DNA of 64,000 nt from Pseudoalteromonas rubra (lineage in GTDB: Bacteria; Pseudomonadota; Gammaproteobacteria; Enterobacterales; Alteromonadaceae), in assembly GCF_005886805.2 (NCBI RefSeq), contig NZ_CP045430.1, positions 496,001 to 560,000 of the forward strand, given 5' to 3'. Position 1 is the stretch's first letter. Each line of letters opens with the position of its first letter. Position numbers and translations under genes: made by a program. The notes under the pieces are model-generated. The model was not told the DNA's origin, made no database searches, and saw nothing but the letters and a program-made list of their open reading frames with translations. This document shows positions 54,516 to 63,752 of the stretch, piece by piece.

Positions 54516-55409
54516 ATGATTGGAATAGGTGAAATAGCTGCCATCAGCGCCGCATTTGTTTGGGCGTTTTCAACACTGATATATAAGCGCTTTAGTCACC
54601 ATCTTAGTCCATTTGAACTCAATGTCAGCAAAGGCGTGATCGCTGCTGCCCTAATGGTATTATGCATGCTTATTGTGCAAGATACTGCATATCCTGTATT
54701 ACCATCCAGCTGGGCCTGGCTGATTGCCAGTGGCGTTTTAGGTATTGCCATTGGAGACAGCGCCTATTTCGCTGCGCTCAGAAATATTGGCCCTGCACGC
54801 ACTTTGGTCGTAGAAAGCCTGGCACCAGCTATTGCTGGCATCCTAAATATCCTGATCCTGGGTGTCTATCTTAGTCCGCTTGCCTGGCTTGGTATTCTGA
54901 TAACAACCTGTGGTGTCATTGTTGCGATTAGACCTACCAAAGCTCAACCTATCTCAGATAAAAAACACTATCTGCTTGGCATCGCGTTTGCGCTCACTGC
55001 CGCAACGTGCCAGGCCGCCGGCATGGTGCTCTCTAAAGGCGCGTTAAATAGTGAAACCATCAGTAGCTTATGGGCTGCATTAATCCGTCTTTCATCTGGC
55101 ACCTTGTTTGTTGCTTGTCTGGTCGCCTGTTTAAAGTCACAAAGCCTAAATCAGGCACTGACATTGAGGCAATTGTCGGGTAAACGCTGGTTATTTGTTG
55201 CTGTCTTTTTTGGCACTTTCATTGGTTTGTGGTTACAACTCCTATCTGTTAACCACACAGACCCGGCAATTGCACAAACCATTTTTGCCACAGCGCCACT
55301 CATGGTGATGACTCTGGGCTTGATCCGAAAAGAAACCATCACCAGAGCGATGTTATGCGGCGGTGTCATCGCACTGTTTGGCGTATTTTTGTTATTACAG
55401 GGGGCCTGA
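54516..55409 (+). CDS. DMT-superfamily transporter (EamA type)
   Basis: This 297-residue inner-membrane protein has ten predicted helices in two EamA repeats; each begins with a similar segment (AAISAAFVWAFSTLIYKRF; GIAFALTAATCQAAGMVLSKG). Such carriers export small metabolites or amino acids. A purine-rich AAGAAGAACAAGAAG precedes the ATG. It is a single gene with a following hairpin; the substrate is unknown. Confidence 0.85.
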   Translation: MIGIGEIAAISAAFVWAFSTLIYKRFSHHLSPFELNVSKGVIAAALMVLCMLIVQDTAYPVLPSSWAWLIASGVLGIAIGDSAYFAALRNIGPARTLVVESLAPAIAGILNILILGVYLSPLAWLGILITTCGVIVAIRPTKAQPISDKKHYLLGIAFALTAATCQAAGMVLSKGALNSETISSLWAALIRLSSGTLFVACLVACLKSQSLNQALTLRQLSGKRWLFVAVFFGTFIGLWLQLLSVNHTDPAIAQTIFATAPLMVMTLGLIRKETITRAMLCGGVIALFGVFLLLQGA

Positions 55410-55479
55410 CTCGCCCACGACCGCTGAATAATATGACCTGAACATCCCTATCTATGACTGAATATTTTGATTATACAAA

Positions 55480-55503
55480 GCCCGGACAAGTTTATCGCCG
55501 GGC
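55480..55503 (+). terminator. Hairpin after the DMT transporter gene
   Basis: GCCCGG and CCGGGC pair around a 12-nt loop, about 70 bp after the stop. It has no T tract. Confidence 0.4.
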
Positions 55504-55610
55504 GATTCTCTGACGCTTTCTGAGCTTTGTCTAAATTACGGGAACACAGTAAACCCCGCATCGAGCACATACGTACAAAGCCCTAACTGTATAAAGAATG
55601 GAAGTTACAC

Positions 55611-55967
55611 ATGGCTAAAAATGTATTGGGTGGAGAGTTGCAGTCTTGCTGCACAGACCCATTGACCGGTTTTTTAAGGGATGGATTTTGCAATACCAAT
55701 CATATGGATATTGGTACTCACGTAATTTGCGCAACAGTCACAGAGGCTTTTTTGGCTTTTACCCAATCCAGAGGCAACGATTTAACCACGCCACATCCGG
55801 AATATTATTTTCCAGGCTTAAAACCCGGAGATGGTTGGTGTTTATGCGCGCTGAGATGGAAAGAAGCCTATGAAGCCGGGGTGGCACCACCTGTCAACCT
55901 CGAAGCAACGCACGAAAATGCGTTGGAACTCATCTCTTTAGAGGTTCTCAAAGCACATCAACAATAA
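55611..55967 (+). CDS. DUF2237 family protein
   Basis: This 118-residue protein matches the DUF2237 pattern: NVLGGELQSCCTDPLTGFLR, THVICATVTEAFLAF, FPGLKPGDGWCLCALRW and APPVNLEATHENAL. Conserved cysteines (CC, CLC) suggest metal or redox function, but the family is uncharacterised. It is a single gene. Confidence 0.8.
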   Translation: MAKNVLGGELQSCCTDPLTGFLRDGFCNTNHMDIGTHVICATVTEAFLAFTQSRGNDLTTPHPEYYFPGLKPGDGWCLCALRWKEAYEAGVAPPVNLEATHENALELISLEVLKAHQQ

Positions 55968-56404
55968 AACAACTGGTTAAAAAACACTTTCTAGCCGGAG
56001 CATGTGTAAAAACAGCGCTCTGTGCTAGAGAGCTGCGACTTTTCAACCAACGCCATAGCCACCTTACGATTTTATAGCGAAAAAACACTTACACGCGATG
56101 CAACGAAGACCCGGTCATAAGAATTTTTTTAACAGTTCAGAATGCCTCATTGTTGTAGGTTATAAATAGAAAAGTAGCCATCCAGTTTTGTGAGCATGCC
56201 CACAAACCACTTAAGCGGCTTTATGTTAAACGCAAAGCTAGCTTCAGTCTTCACTGAAAGCCGGCACTTTGAAAAGCCGCCAGTCATTCCCGACACTACT
56301 TTGCCACAACTGTTGAAACTAAATGAGATGAATGCTTAGTCAATCAGAGTTGTCTTATAAAAAGAAACTAAGATAGAATTCTGTTTTCAAAATAGGGAAA
56401 ATCA
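55968..56404. other. Intergenic region with one weak small ORF
   Basis: This 437-bp gap contains a 47-codon plus-strand frame at 56196-56339 (begins MPTNHLSGFMLNAKLASVFT) without a convincing ribosome site. Nothing else is clear. Confidence 0.3.
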
Positions 56405-56713
56405 ATGAAATATCTGATCGCTTTATTTATCTTGATATTTAGTGTGGGGTCTTACGCGAACTACCAGTCTCAGGGTCAAGTAACAAATATCATGACCACT
56501 TCGGGTAAGATTATAGTCACCGTTAAGAACGTCAATGGTGCCATCGACAAGTTCTGGTTTACGCCAGACTCAGACATCAACCGTGTATCTCTCTCATTAT
56601 TCCTCGCCGCAAAAGCGACACAGGGTACTGTTTGGGTGAGTGGTTCAGACACAATTGATAATCTTCAATACCCACACAAGGCAAGAAGATTGATCGCGAT
56701 GGATTACAAATAA
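56405..56713 (+). CDS. Small secreted protein of unknown function
   Basis: This 102-residue protein has a signal peptide (MKYLIALFILIFSVGSYAN) and a beta-rich mature part (GKIIVTVKNVNGAIDKFWFTP) with no Cys. AGGGAAA precedes the ATG. I do not recognise the family. It is convergent with a hybrid kinase gene. Confidence 0.6.
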   Translation: MKYLIALFILIFSVGSYANYQSQGQVTNIMTTSGKIIVTVKNVNGAIDKFWFTPDSDINRVSLSLFLAAKATQGTVWVSGSDTIDNLQYPHKARRLIAMDYK

Positions 56714-56723
56714 AGTGCACTTC

Positions 56724-56754
56724 AAGGTAAGCAGCCTTTCAGACTACTTACCTT
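56724..56754. terminator. Hairpin between convergent genes
   Basis: AAGGTAAG and CTTACCTT pair over 8 bp around a 15-nt loop, between stops at 56713 and 56757. It can serve both directions. Confidence 0.5.
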
Positions 56755-56756
56755 TA

Positions 56757-59105
56757 CTACTCAGCTTTACTTGCTAAACACTCTCGCTTAAAAAGATACT
56801 TCTCCAGAACCTTATCCAGCTCATCGGTTTTAAATGGCTTTCCGAGGTGCGCATTCATGCCTATGCTCAGGTATTTATCTACCTCGCTTTGCATAACGTT
56901 GGCAGTTAACGCGATGATCGTCAGTCGCTCTTTATCATAAGTTTCACGGAGGATACGGGTGGCTTCCATACCATCCATCACTGGCATCTGAATATCCATT
57001 AAGACAAGGTCAAATGCACCATCACACGACTTGATTACATCAACCGCCTGTTGACCGTTTTCTGCAATCACAATATCTAGTTCAAAACGATCTAATAGCT
57101 TGGTCGCCACTATGCGATTAATCTCATTGTCTTCAACGAGCAGTACCCGAAACGCGCCAGCTGCGCTGACAGGTTCTTCTATCTGGTCTGATTGCTCAGG
57201 GTTGTGCTTTGCAGCAATTTGACTAGGCGTATCTTTAACAAAAAGACTGATCAGGTCTTTTTTTAGTAATGGCTTATAAAGTATCGGGTAGTTCACTTTT
57301 GGCGCAATACTTTGCTCTGTATGCGCCGTGTAAATGACAACTTTTGCAGGTAACACCGCTAAGGTTTCTAGTCTCTCTAACAACCCATTGGCCTCACAGT
57401 CTGGCAATACCCAATCAAGCAGTAGCATTTCAAAAGTATTCGCGGATAACATTGCCTCGGCTTGTCGTCCGTTTTGCGCACGCGACACGGTCAGCCCCAC
57501 TGACGAGGCAATGTTATCACTGACCTCCATGTAAATTGGGTCATCTTCTACGATTAATATTTTGCCTGCAATACTGGCAGTCGAGACTTCCTGCTCGGTT
57601 AATGATGCCTTACTAACCGTGTTCAGAGGTAAACGAACGCTAAACGTAGAACCCAGCCCGACTTCACTGACCACCGCGATATTACCCTCCATTAGCTCTG
57701 TCAGTAATTTACAAATTGTCAGTCCCAGCCCGGTGCCACCGTAGCGACGCGTTGTGGAAGCTTCAGCCTGTGTGAAACGCTCGAACAGCTGTTCAACTTT
57801 ATCCTGCTCTATCCCTATTCCGGTATCTGTCACTGAAATCTCCACCCAGTCACTCGACTCGGTTTTAGCCTCCCGGTGCACAGCGAGCGTAATCGAACCT
57901 GTTTCCGTGAACTTCGCTGCATTCGACGTGAAGTTAAGCATAATCTGATTTATCCGGACGGGATCGCCGATGTACCAGTCACTGAGCAAAGGGTCAATAT
58001 CGAAAATCAGCTTGACCCCTTTGGTGTTGGCAATGGGCGTGATCAAAGATCTCAAGTTATCGAGCAATTCCTCAAACTGAAAAGGTGTTTGCTCGATATT
58101 AAGCTTCTTAGATTCAATTTTTGAAAAGTCGAGAATATCGTTAATGATGGTAGTCAATGCATTTGCCGAAAAGCGCACTTTCTCAAGGTAATTTCTTTGT
58201 ACTGAGGTGAGCTCTGTAGCCAGCAAGATATCAGTCAGACCCATGATCCCATTCATTGGCGTTCTTATCTCATGTGACATATTGGATAAAAACAAAGACT
58301 TGGTTTCGGCAGCCTGATTTGCCTGCGCATTGGCTCGCTTCAGATCGCTCATCAACCGCAGCAACACGACAATAATAAGAAGAGATACCAGCGCAAGCAG
58401 GAAGAGGATCGACCTTGTCATCTGCCAGTAAACAGTGTCGACCTGTTCGCTAAGGTGCTGCGTTTTTTCCAAAATGGCCGTTGATAGCGTACTGTTTTGT
58501 ATCGGTACCAGCAGATTTGAAGCGGGCAATGCATTCTCGAGTATAAAATCTATGTGTAAACGCATTACCCTGAAACTACGGCTTTCCTGTTCAAACTGTT
58601 CGAGGGATGTCATGGAGCGCATTAGCTGCTCACGCACCACTTCAACAACAGTATGTGAATTGGTTACCTGCAAATTAGACACCAATGCAGCGCTTTTACT
58701 GACGGCTAACTGGGCTTGCGCTGAGTAAGCCTCTTTTTCCAGCTCCTGTTTTGCAATATATCGGTAGGACGTTTTGAGCATAGAGGCCAGCTGCATATAT
58801 GTGTCAACGGCGTCTTTAAAGCGCGTGACAGCGAGGCTCATTTCGTCGCTCAACAAGTCTCTGGCGAGCAGTTCATTGTATGCACTTTCGAATTCCAGCT
58901 GCTTTTGTGCATGCCTGTCAAAGTGATAAATATTACTATCCATTGCAGACAAGGTTTCGAGCGACAATTCTGTTGTCGCCCTGTTAAGTCGCGCTTTCAG
59001 CGCCATAGCAACCTGAGTATCTTGTAATTGATGATATTGCGTGATGGCTTGCGCGCCAATCCACCAAATCAATCCAAGTATTGCTCCTTCAAAAAGGTAT
59101 TTCAT
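56757..59105 (-). CDS. Hybrid histidine kinase with two receiver domains
   Basis: This 782-residue protein has a membrane helix at ~3-22, a ~200-residue helical periplasmic region, a second helix at ~230-250, HisKA with His278 ([14 protein letters not shown]), an ATPase domain (GTGLGLTICKLL) and two receivers. The first receiver has LLLDWVLPD and YKPL; the second, [12 protein letters not shown] and LGKPF. There is no Hpt, so an external phosphotransfer protein is needed. The ATG overlaps the stop of the upstream di-heme peroxidase gene (ATGA), so the pair should be co-translated. Confidence 0.9.
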   Translation of the reverse strand: MKYLFEGAILGLIWWIGAQAITQYHQLQDTQVAMALKARLNRATTELSLETLSAMDSNIYHFDRHAQKQLEFESAYNELLARDLLSDEMSLAVTRFKDAVDTYMQLASMLKTSYRYIAKQELEKEAYSAQAQLAVSKSAALVSNLQVTNSHTVVEVVREQLMRSMTSLEQFEQESRSFRVMRLHIDFILENALPASNLLVPIQNSTLSTAILEKTQHLSEQVDTVYWQMTRSILFLLALVSLLIIVVLLRLMSDLKRANAQANQAAETKSLFLSNMSHEIRTPMNGIMGLTDILLATELTSVQRNYLEKVRFSANALTTIINDILDFSKIESKKLNIEQTPFQFEELLDNLRSLITPIANTKGVKLIFDIDPLLSDWYIGDPVRINQIMLNFTSNAAKFTETGSITLAVHREAKTESSDWVEISVTDTGIGIEQDKVEQLFERFTQAEASTTRRYGGTGLGLTICKLLTELMEGNIAVVSEVGLGSTFSVRLPLNTVSKASLTEQEVSTASIAGKILIVEDDPIYMEVSDNIASSVGLTVSRAQNGRQAEAMLSANTFEMLLLDWVLPDCEANGLLERLETLAVLPAKVVIYTAHTEQSIAPKVNYPILYKPLLKKDLISLFVKDTPSQIAAKHNPEQSDQIEEPVSAAGAFRVLLVEDNEINRIVATKLLDRFELDIVIAENGQQAVDVIKSCDGAFDLVLMDIQMPVMDGMEATRILRETYDKERLTIIALTANVMQSEVDKYLSIGMNAHLGKPFKTDELDKVLEKYLFKRECLASKAE

Positions 59106-60166
59106 TCTTTTAATGACCTCGGCAGTTCACCTGAAAAGGCATGTAGCAGCGCTTCCAGATCAGAGACATCCTCATCACTGAGTTCTAACCCTAGCTGTCC
59201 GCTCGCCATTATCCGGATCGCATCCGACAATTGCACCACAGAACCATTGTGAAAATACGGTCCTGTATGTGCAACGTTCCGTAAACTGGGCACTTTAAAG
59301 ACAAACTTATCTTGCTCGTTACGGGTTAACTGATACCGCCCGGCGTCATTGAGTAATGCTTTGGGCATACGATCCAGGCGACCCATTTTCTGATAAATAT
59401 TGCCTCCGATATTACGCCCCTGATGGCAGGTCACACAGCCTAGTTCAACAAACTTTCGATATCCGCGCTGCTGTTGCACCGTTAACGCCTTTTCATTACC
59501 TAACAGGTAAGCGTCAATGGGCGTATTTTCGGATACCAGTGACTTCTGGAAGGCGACTATGGCCTTGGTGATATTCTCAGGGGTGATCCCGTCTTCGGAC
59601 AGAGCTTCGAAGCTGTTAACAAAGTGCGGCTGTTGATTGAGTTTGCCTATCACTTGTGACCAATTGCTGGCCATCTCTAACGGGTTATGGATGGGTAACG
59701 GCAACTGACTGGTCAGGTCGGGACTGCGCCCATCCCAGAATTGCCTGAAGTTAAAGACCGCATTAATTACACTCGGGGCATTGCGACTCCCCAGCTGCTG
59801 ATTTATACCAACAGAGACGGGAAAACCGTCATCGCCGCCATTATAGAGGTCATGACAAGAAGCACAGGATGTTGTGTTGTCCGCCGAAAGCAATGGGCTT
59901 TTAAACAAGGCTTTGCCAAGCTGAACCCAGCCAACATCATAGTATTCCAGGCGTGGCAAGGGTTGAATGGCGGCATCTACCCATTGGCTGGAATAAGTGA
60001 CTAACTCTGCGCTGTTATTAATAACTGGCTGGTGACGGCGAGTGTCTTTGAAAAAATAAAATTGCAACGCAAGCGTTAAAAATACCATTGCCAGCGCGCT
60101 AAATACAGCCACCACATACTTGATACCCATACAAATAATATCCCTGGTGAGCTTATTCGCTCTCAT
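59102..60166 (-). CDS. Membrane-anchored di-heme cytochrome c peroxidase-like protein
   Basis: This 354-residue protein has an N-terminal membrane anchor and two heme c sites, CASCHDLYNGG and CVTCHQGRNIGG. The family motifs LGKALFKSPLLS, RNAPSVINAVFN, FWDGRS and VPSLRNVAHTGPYFHNGS are also present. It matches the bacterial CCP/MauG family. It should act in the periplasm on peroxide or a protein substrate. It is first in a two-gene operon with a hybrid kinase. ATG 60130 is an alternative start with AGGGA upstream. Confidence 0.85.
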   Translation of the reverse strand: MRANKLTRDIICMGIKYVVAVFSALAMVFLTLALQFYFFKDTRRHQPVINNSAELVTYSSQWVDAAIQPLPRLEYYDVGWVQLGKALFKSPLLSADNTTSCASCHDLYNGGDDGFPVSVGINQQLGSRNAPSVINAVFNFRQFWDGRSPDLTSQLPLPIHNPLEMASNWSQVIGKLNQQPHFVNSFEALSEDGITPENITKAIVAFQKSLVSENTPIDAYLLGNEKALTVQQQRGYRKFVELGCVTCHQGRNIGGNIYQKMGRLDRMPKALLNDAGRYQLTRNEQDKFVFKVPSLRNVAHTGPYFHNGSVVQLSDAIRIMASGQLGLELSDEDVSDLEALLHAFSGELPRSLKE

Positions 60167-60373
60167 TTATGAGGGTAAGTATAGACACTTAAATCAAAAA
60201 CCCCCATGACTACCAGGATAAGACGAATGCAACCGGTGCCACTTGCCTGGTCACTGTCTTGAATATTCTCAGTCGGATTAGCTCGTTGATCATGAGCCAT
60301 TAACACTGACACTGTGATTAAAAAGCAAAGATTTGAATTAGCACTTTCCCGCCTCCGACTTTCTCATGATCGG

Positions 60374-60850
60374 TTAGTTTTGCTTAATTTCACTGTACAT
60401 TATGTATTGAGGGCCAGCAGGACCACCCAAATATTTGTCTTCACATTCAGTTAGCCCGGCTTTCTTATAACAGGCATATGCACCCGGATTTTGACAATTA
60501 ACACCCAGATATAGCCAACGGAATTGTGCATAATGTTCCGCCAGGTAACCTAACACGGCCACCATTGCCGCACTGCCCAACCCTTTCCCCTGATACTGCT
60601 GACCAATCACAAACGCACGTATACCAAGCGCGCCGGTCGGGCAATAAGCAAACTTTTCTGCATACGCCAGATCCAGCTTAAAGTAGCCAACCAAAGTGTC
60701 CTGATGATAAATAACATGGAGATGCGTGGTCTCACAGATCTCTTCGAGAAATTCTTGCGCCGTGCCAGCAAAACAAACCTGCTCGGAGGCCAGCTCAATG
60801 GATTTAACCGCTTCAATGTCAGCAGGTCTCAGCTTTTTAATTGTGATCAT
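60374..60850 (-). CDS. GNAT N-acetyltransferase
   Basis: The ATG at 60850 follows GGGCGGAT and gives 158 residues (MITIKKLRPADIEAVKSIE). The acetyl-CoA loop is FVIGQQYQGKGLGSAAMVAV, and LGVNCQNPGAYACYKKAGL ends the domain. It resembles spermidine/diamine-type or general GNATs; the substrate is unknown. Confidence 0.8.
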   Translation of the reverse strand: MITIKKLRPADIEAVKSIELASEQVCFAGTAQEFLEEICETTHLHVIYHQDTLVGYFKLDLAYAEKFAYCPTGALGIRAFVIGQQYQGKGLGSAAMVAVLGYLAEHYAQFRWLYLGVNCQNPGAYACYKKAGLTECEDKYLGGPAGPQYIMYSEIKQN

Positions 60851-60914
60851 ATCCGCCCTTAATTTGTTATAACATAACCAAAACTGCTCACTATGTGTGT
60901 TTGAGAGAACCCAA

Positions 60915-61013
60915 ATGAGTGTTTTGATCTCTAATAGGAACAAACAACGTAACGAACAACAACGCGAGAATCAAGAAAAGCGAGGTGAGGTGTTCTGGTC
61001 AGCACAGTGTTAA
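60915..61013 (+). CDS. Possible 32-residue small protein
   Basis: ATG at 60915 with GAGAG about 8 nt upstream opens a 32-codon frame, MSVLISNRNKQRNEQQRENQ then EKRGEVFWSAQC. It is highly polar and helical with a single C-terminal Cys. It is divergent from the acetyltransferase (65 bp between starts). The ribosome site and position make it plausible; no family is recognised. Confidence 0.35.
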   Translation: MSVLISNRNKQRNEQQRENQEKRGEVFWSAQC

Positions 61014-61152
61014 ACGAACAAACGTCGTCTGTTGAGCAAAATAACACGCGCCTTTACCCAAAGCGCATGTCTGGTTAGATACCGGGGAGCCAATTCAAGC
61101 AAAGTTCAAGATGGTGTGTAGGTCTCCCCGCTTGCCCTAATTAAATTGAGTG

Positions 61153-61317
61153 TAATACCAATTTGGTTAATTAAGTGTTCTATTTTGAGGCGAGAAAATA
61201 GGGTCGATAACAAGGCAAAAATTTTGCTATTTAGTTATTCTAAATGAGAAATTTTTAACGCTGTTAGCGTCATATTTGCTCCTTCAAATAGAACAGGTAT
61301 TAAGTGAAATTGGTATA
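61153..61317. repeat. Palindromic intergenic repeat (MITE-like), Pseudoalteromonas type
   Basis: The ends are imperfect inverted copies: TAATACCAATTTGG... at 61153 and, on the other strand, TATACCAATTTCAC... from 61317. Both continue to a shared TGTTCTATTT about 25-30 bp in. The interior holds further small palindromes (CAAAAATTTTG; AACGCTGTTAGCG). I recognise this composition as a frequent non-coding repeat in Pseudoalteromonas-like genomes. It codes for nothing and ends 4 bp before the stop of the next minus-strand gene, so it may form that transcript's 3' end. Confidence 0.65.
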
Positions 61318-61321
61318 ATGG

Positions 61322-62371
61322 CTATTGCTTGCCCAGCTGCTTTAAAAAAGCCAGTTTCTGCTGCTCTTGTGCACTAGGCGTGTAAGCTTGTCTTTGAAGA
61401 TCCGAGAGATCGACCTCATCCAGTGCAAACTCACTGACTTTACTTCGGCCAAAACGTGCTTTTTCTTGCGGCGAGCCAGACATCCGCTCTACCACAAAAG
61501 TCTTGAGCTTCAGACCTGATGCATGGTTCGGCAACACACTTTGATGGATCTTCATGGGCAGTGTCTGCACACCTTCACTCAGGCGCTTTCTGGCAACCAC
61601 ATGAGACAAAGGTTGCTCCCCTAAAAACAGATTTGCTCTGACTCGATAAATCCCGGCTTCCTGCACATTCAGTCTGGCATCGATCAGCAGATCACTTCCA
61701 TGCACCCGAGCCTGTTCAAGATTGAGTAGCTCAGCACTGGGTTTCATGTATTGCACCTGTGCAACTACGGGGATCTCATCACCTCTGACATGTGCCCGCA
61801 CAGTCAGTTGCAATGCTCTGGGAAAGTCCTTTTTACCCGCTATACTGGCAATATAGCTGCCTTCTTGTTCAAGCAGACTTTGGGTTAGCAGCACTTTATT
61901 GCTGTCCACCTCGCTCACCATCACTGTGGCGCCATATATATCACTGCCAGTCAGCATTAACTCTATGGGCTCTGGATATACAAAACGATATTGACTGACT
62001 TTGAGTGTTAGTACCTCTTCAATATCCTGGGTCGGAATGGTCACCGGGTAAAAATGATTGGGTGTCAGCCTGTCACTGTCTGCTAGCGTTAATGGCTGAG
62101 AATATGGGGCATGGCGTAATTGCTGCTCATAGAGCTGAGCAACTTTGCTTGCGGCATCAGTCATTTCTATCGGAATATGACGCTCTGACTGTTGCACTGA
62201 CTTTGCTTTAAGTGCACTTTTTGTGGCTTGTTCTGGCTGATGGTTAGGCACCTCAGCGTCTATTGTTTGAGCAACTGCGCCATGGTGAATGGGCTCAGCG
62301 TCACCGCTGAGCCACCAATAACCAAGCCCGATTGCCACAAACGTCAGAATAATGAACATTCGGGGCTTCAT
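61322..62371 (-). CDS. Membrane-anchored protein encoded after a lipase gene
   Basis: This 349-residue protein has an N-terminal membrane helix (MFIILTFVAIGLGYWWLSG), a polar linker, and a beta-rich part (~120-330) that may hold Ig-like domains. It follows the lipase gene by 11 bp, with GAGG upstream. That is the place of a lipase-specific foldase (Lif), and the anchor-plus-linker form is similar. The Lif motif RxxFDY(F/C)LSA is not visible, so it is either a different chaperone or an unrelated partner. Confidence 0.55.
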   Translation of the reverse strand: MKPRMFIILTFVAIGLGYWWLSGDAEPIHHGAVAQTIDAEVPNHQPEQATKSALKAKSVQQSERHIPIEMTDAASKVAQLYEQQLRHAPYSQPLTLADSDRLTPNHFYPVTIPTQDIEEVLTLKVSQYRFVYPEPIELMLTGSDIYGATVMVSEVDSNKVLLTQSLLEQEGSYIASIAGKKDFPRALQLTVRAHVRGDEIPVVAQVQYMKPSAELLNLEQARVHGSDLLIDARLNVQEAGIYRVRANLFLGEQPLSHVVARKRLSEGVQTLPMKIHQSVLPNHASGLKLKTFVVERMSGSPQEKARFGRSKVSEFALDEVDLSDLQRQAYTPSAQEQQKLAFLKQLGKQ

Positions 62372-62382
62372 CCTGACCTCTC

Positions 62383-63444
62383 TTATTGCATAGCATTAAG
62401 CATTAGACGAGACAGGCTGTTATTTCCTGAGTTTTCGACATAGCGATAAGTACTTTTCCAGAACCAGGCACCCGTCTCTTCTTCGTAGGTATTGAAGTTG
62501 ATGGTGCGACCATCAGCCAACTGACGGCTCGCTTGTGCAGCAGTCACTTTGCCTTCAGCCCGGTCATTAATCACTGAGAAGTGGTCATAGTTATCACTCA
62601 TTAGCATAGGGTAATGATATGGCATAAACCCACTAACAGCATCACTTTGCGACGCCAGCTTTCCGCTAGTTGCAACGCTTGCACTACAACTGCCAAAGTT
62701 ATCCGCACGACTGGCACCACATGCAGAGTGGGTCGCGACGACACTGTCATCAGTCCCTTTCAGGAAGAGTTTAGTCACTCCCAGGAACAAGGTTCCATCA
62801 GCGACAAAACGCAGCCTTGGCGTCCTGGCTTCAGGCAAAGCAGCGATTTGTCTGGCATTATTGACCTTCAGGTCATTCAGTACACCCAGACGACCTTCAA
62901 CGGATCCTCCCAGCCAGGCTCTGATAGCGGCTTCAAGGAGTGGGTTCAAACCTGATGTGCCTTGAGCAACACTCACCGCCAAATCGGCCAATTCGCTGCC
63001 ACCACCAGCACCTGCGATATCAAAAGTCGCAACAATATTAAGCGGTGCTAAGCCTGCGTTCTCAAGCCAGTTTGCCTGATTATCCAACAGGTAGCGCGCA
63101 ACCAGATCGCCCGTAGAGTGAGTTACTAGAATACAACCGGGCTGGCAAGTTCCCTGTTGCGACATTTGCTTCAGCTTTGGCCAAACATAATCGCTGGCTA
63201 TCTTGCCTTCGATACGCTCCAGTGCTGGCCAGTCAATACGCACATCTGCATGTTGGCCCCAAAACTCTGACCAGTAAGATTCCCCGTCACCGGTAACATC
63301 GATTGGATAACCTGAAGTGATCTGGCTAGTCTGAAGACCGTGAATAAGTACGACTTTATAACCATTTGCAAATGAATTAAAAGCGACTGAACCTAGCAAG
63401 AAAAGCCAAGACAAACGCAGAAAGTATTTGATTTTGTGCTGCAT
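62383..63444 (-). CDS. Secreted lipase-like alpha/beta hydrolase
   Basis: This 353-residue protein has a signal peptide (LFLLGSVAFNSFA) and the lipase oxyanion start VVLIHGLQTSQ. The nucleophile elbow is THSTGDLVARYLL, with Thr in place of the usual Gly before His-Ser. A late region with VVATHSACGAS and DNYDHFSVIND could supply the His. GAGGAAA precedes the ATG. It is the first gene of a two-gene operon with a membrane-anchored partner. The substrate (triacylglycerol, other ester) is unproven. Confidence 0.7.
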   Translation of the reverse strand: MQHKIKYFLRLSWLFLLGSVAFNSFANGYKVVLIHGLQTSQITSGYPIDVTGDGESYWSEFWGQHADVRIDWPALERIEGKIASDYVWPKLKQMSQQGTCQPGCILVTHSTGDLVARYLLDNQANWLENAGLAPLNIVATFDIAGAGGGSELADLAVSVAQGTSGLNPLLEAAIRAWLGGSVEGRLGVLNDLKVNNARQIAALPEARTPRLRFVADGTLFLGVTKLFLKGTDDSVVATHSACGASRADNFGSCSASVATSGKLASQSDAVSGFMPYHYPMLMSDNYDHFSVINDRAEGKVTAAQASRQLADGRTINFNTYEEETGAWFWKSTYRYVENSGNNSLSRLMLNAMQ

Positions 63445-63752
63445 AATTTCCTCTTAAATCCTATTAAAATCATTGTGCTCAGTGACCAGTCTTCAGATTT
63501 CGGTTATCCGGTATTACGCCATACCGCGGAAATTACATTGAGCGCAACTGCATACAAGCATCACTCATCTGACGTCTGACCTTTTAGTTAAAGCGAATAA
63601 TAAGCTAATGAGTATATGATCAAAAATCAACCACAAAACGAATATAAATTAAACTTTTATTAACGTATGTAATTTGGAGAATAATGTATTGGAAGAAATT
63701 TCAAGACGTGGTGTGTAACGAAAAGAGTGACAAATTAAGCGATCGCCGACTA
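63445..63752. other. Intergenic region with 3' hairpin of the GGDEF gene
   Basis: This 308-bp gap holds the lipase promoter region. TCGCCG/CGGCGA (63743-63748 and 63758-63763) spans the GGDEF stop and may terminate it. A 34-codon plus-strand frame at 63684 with GGAGA upstream overlaps the GGDEF gene and is not accepted. Confidence 0.4.

Noticed and set aside
56196..56339. 47-codon plus-strand frame in the gap before 56405
   Set aside because: No Shine-Dalgarno and no pattern of a real protein. It is noted within the intergenic entry only.
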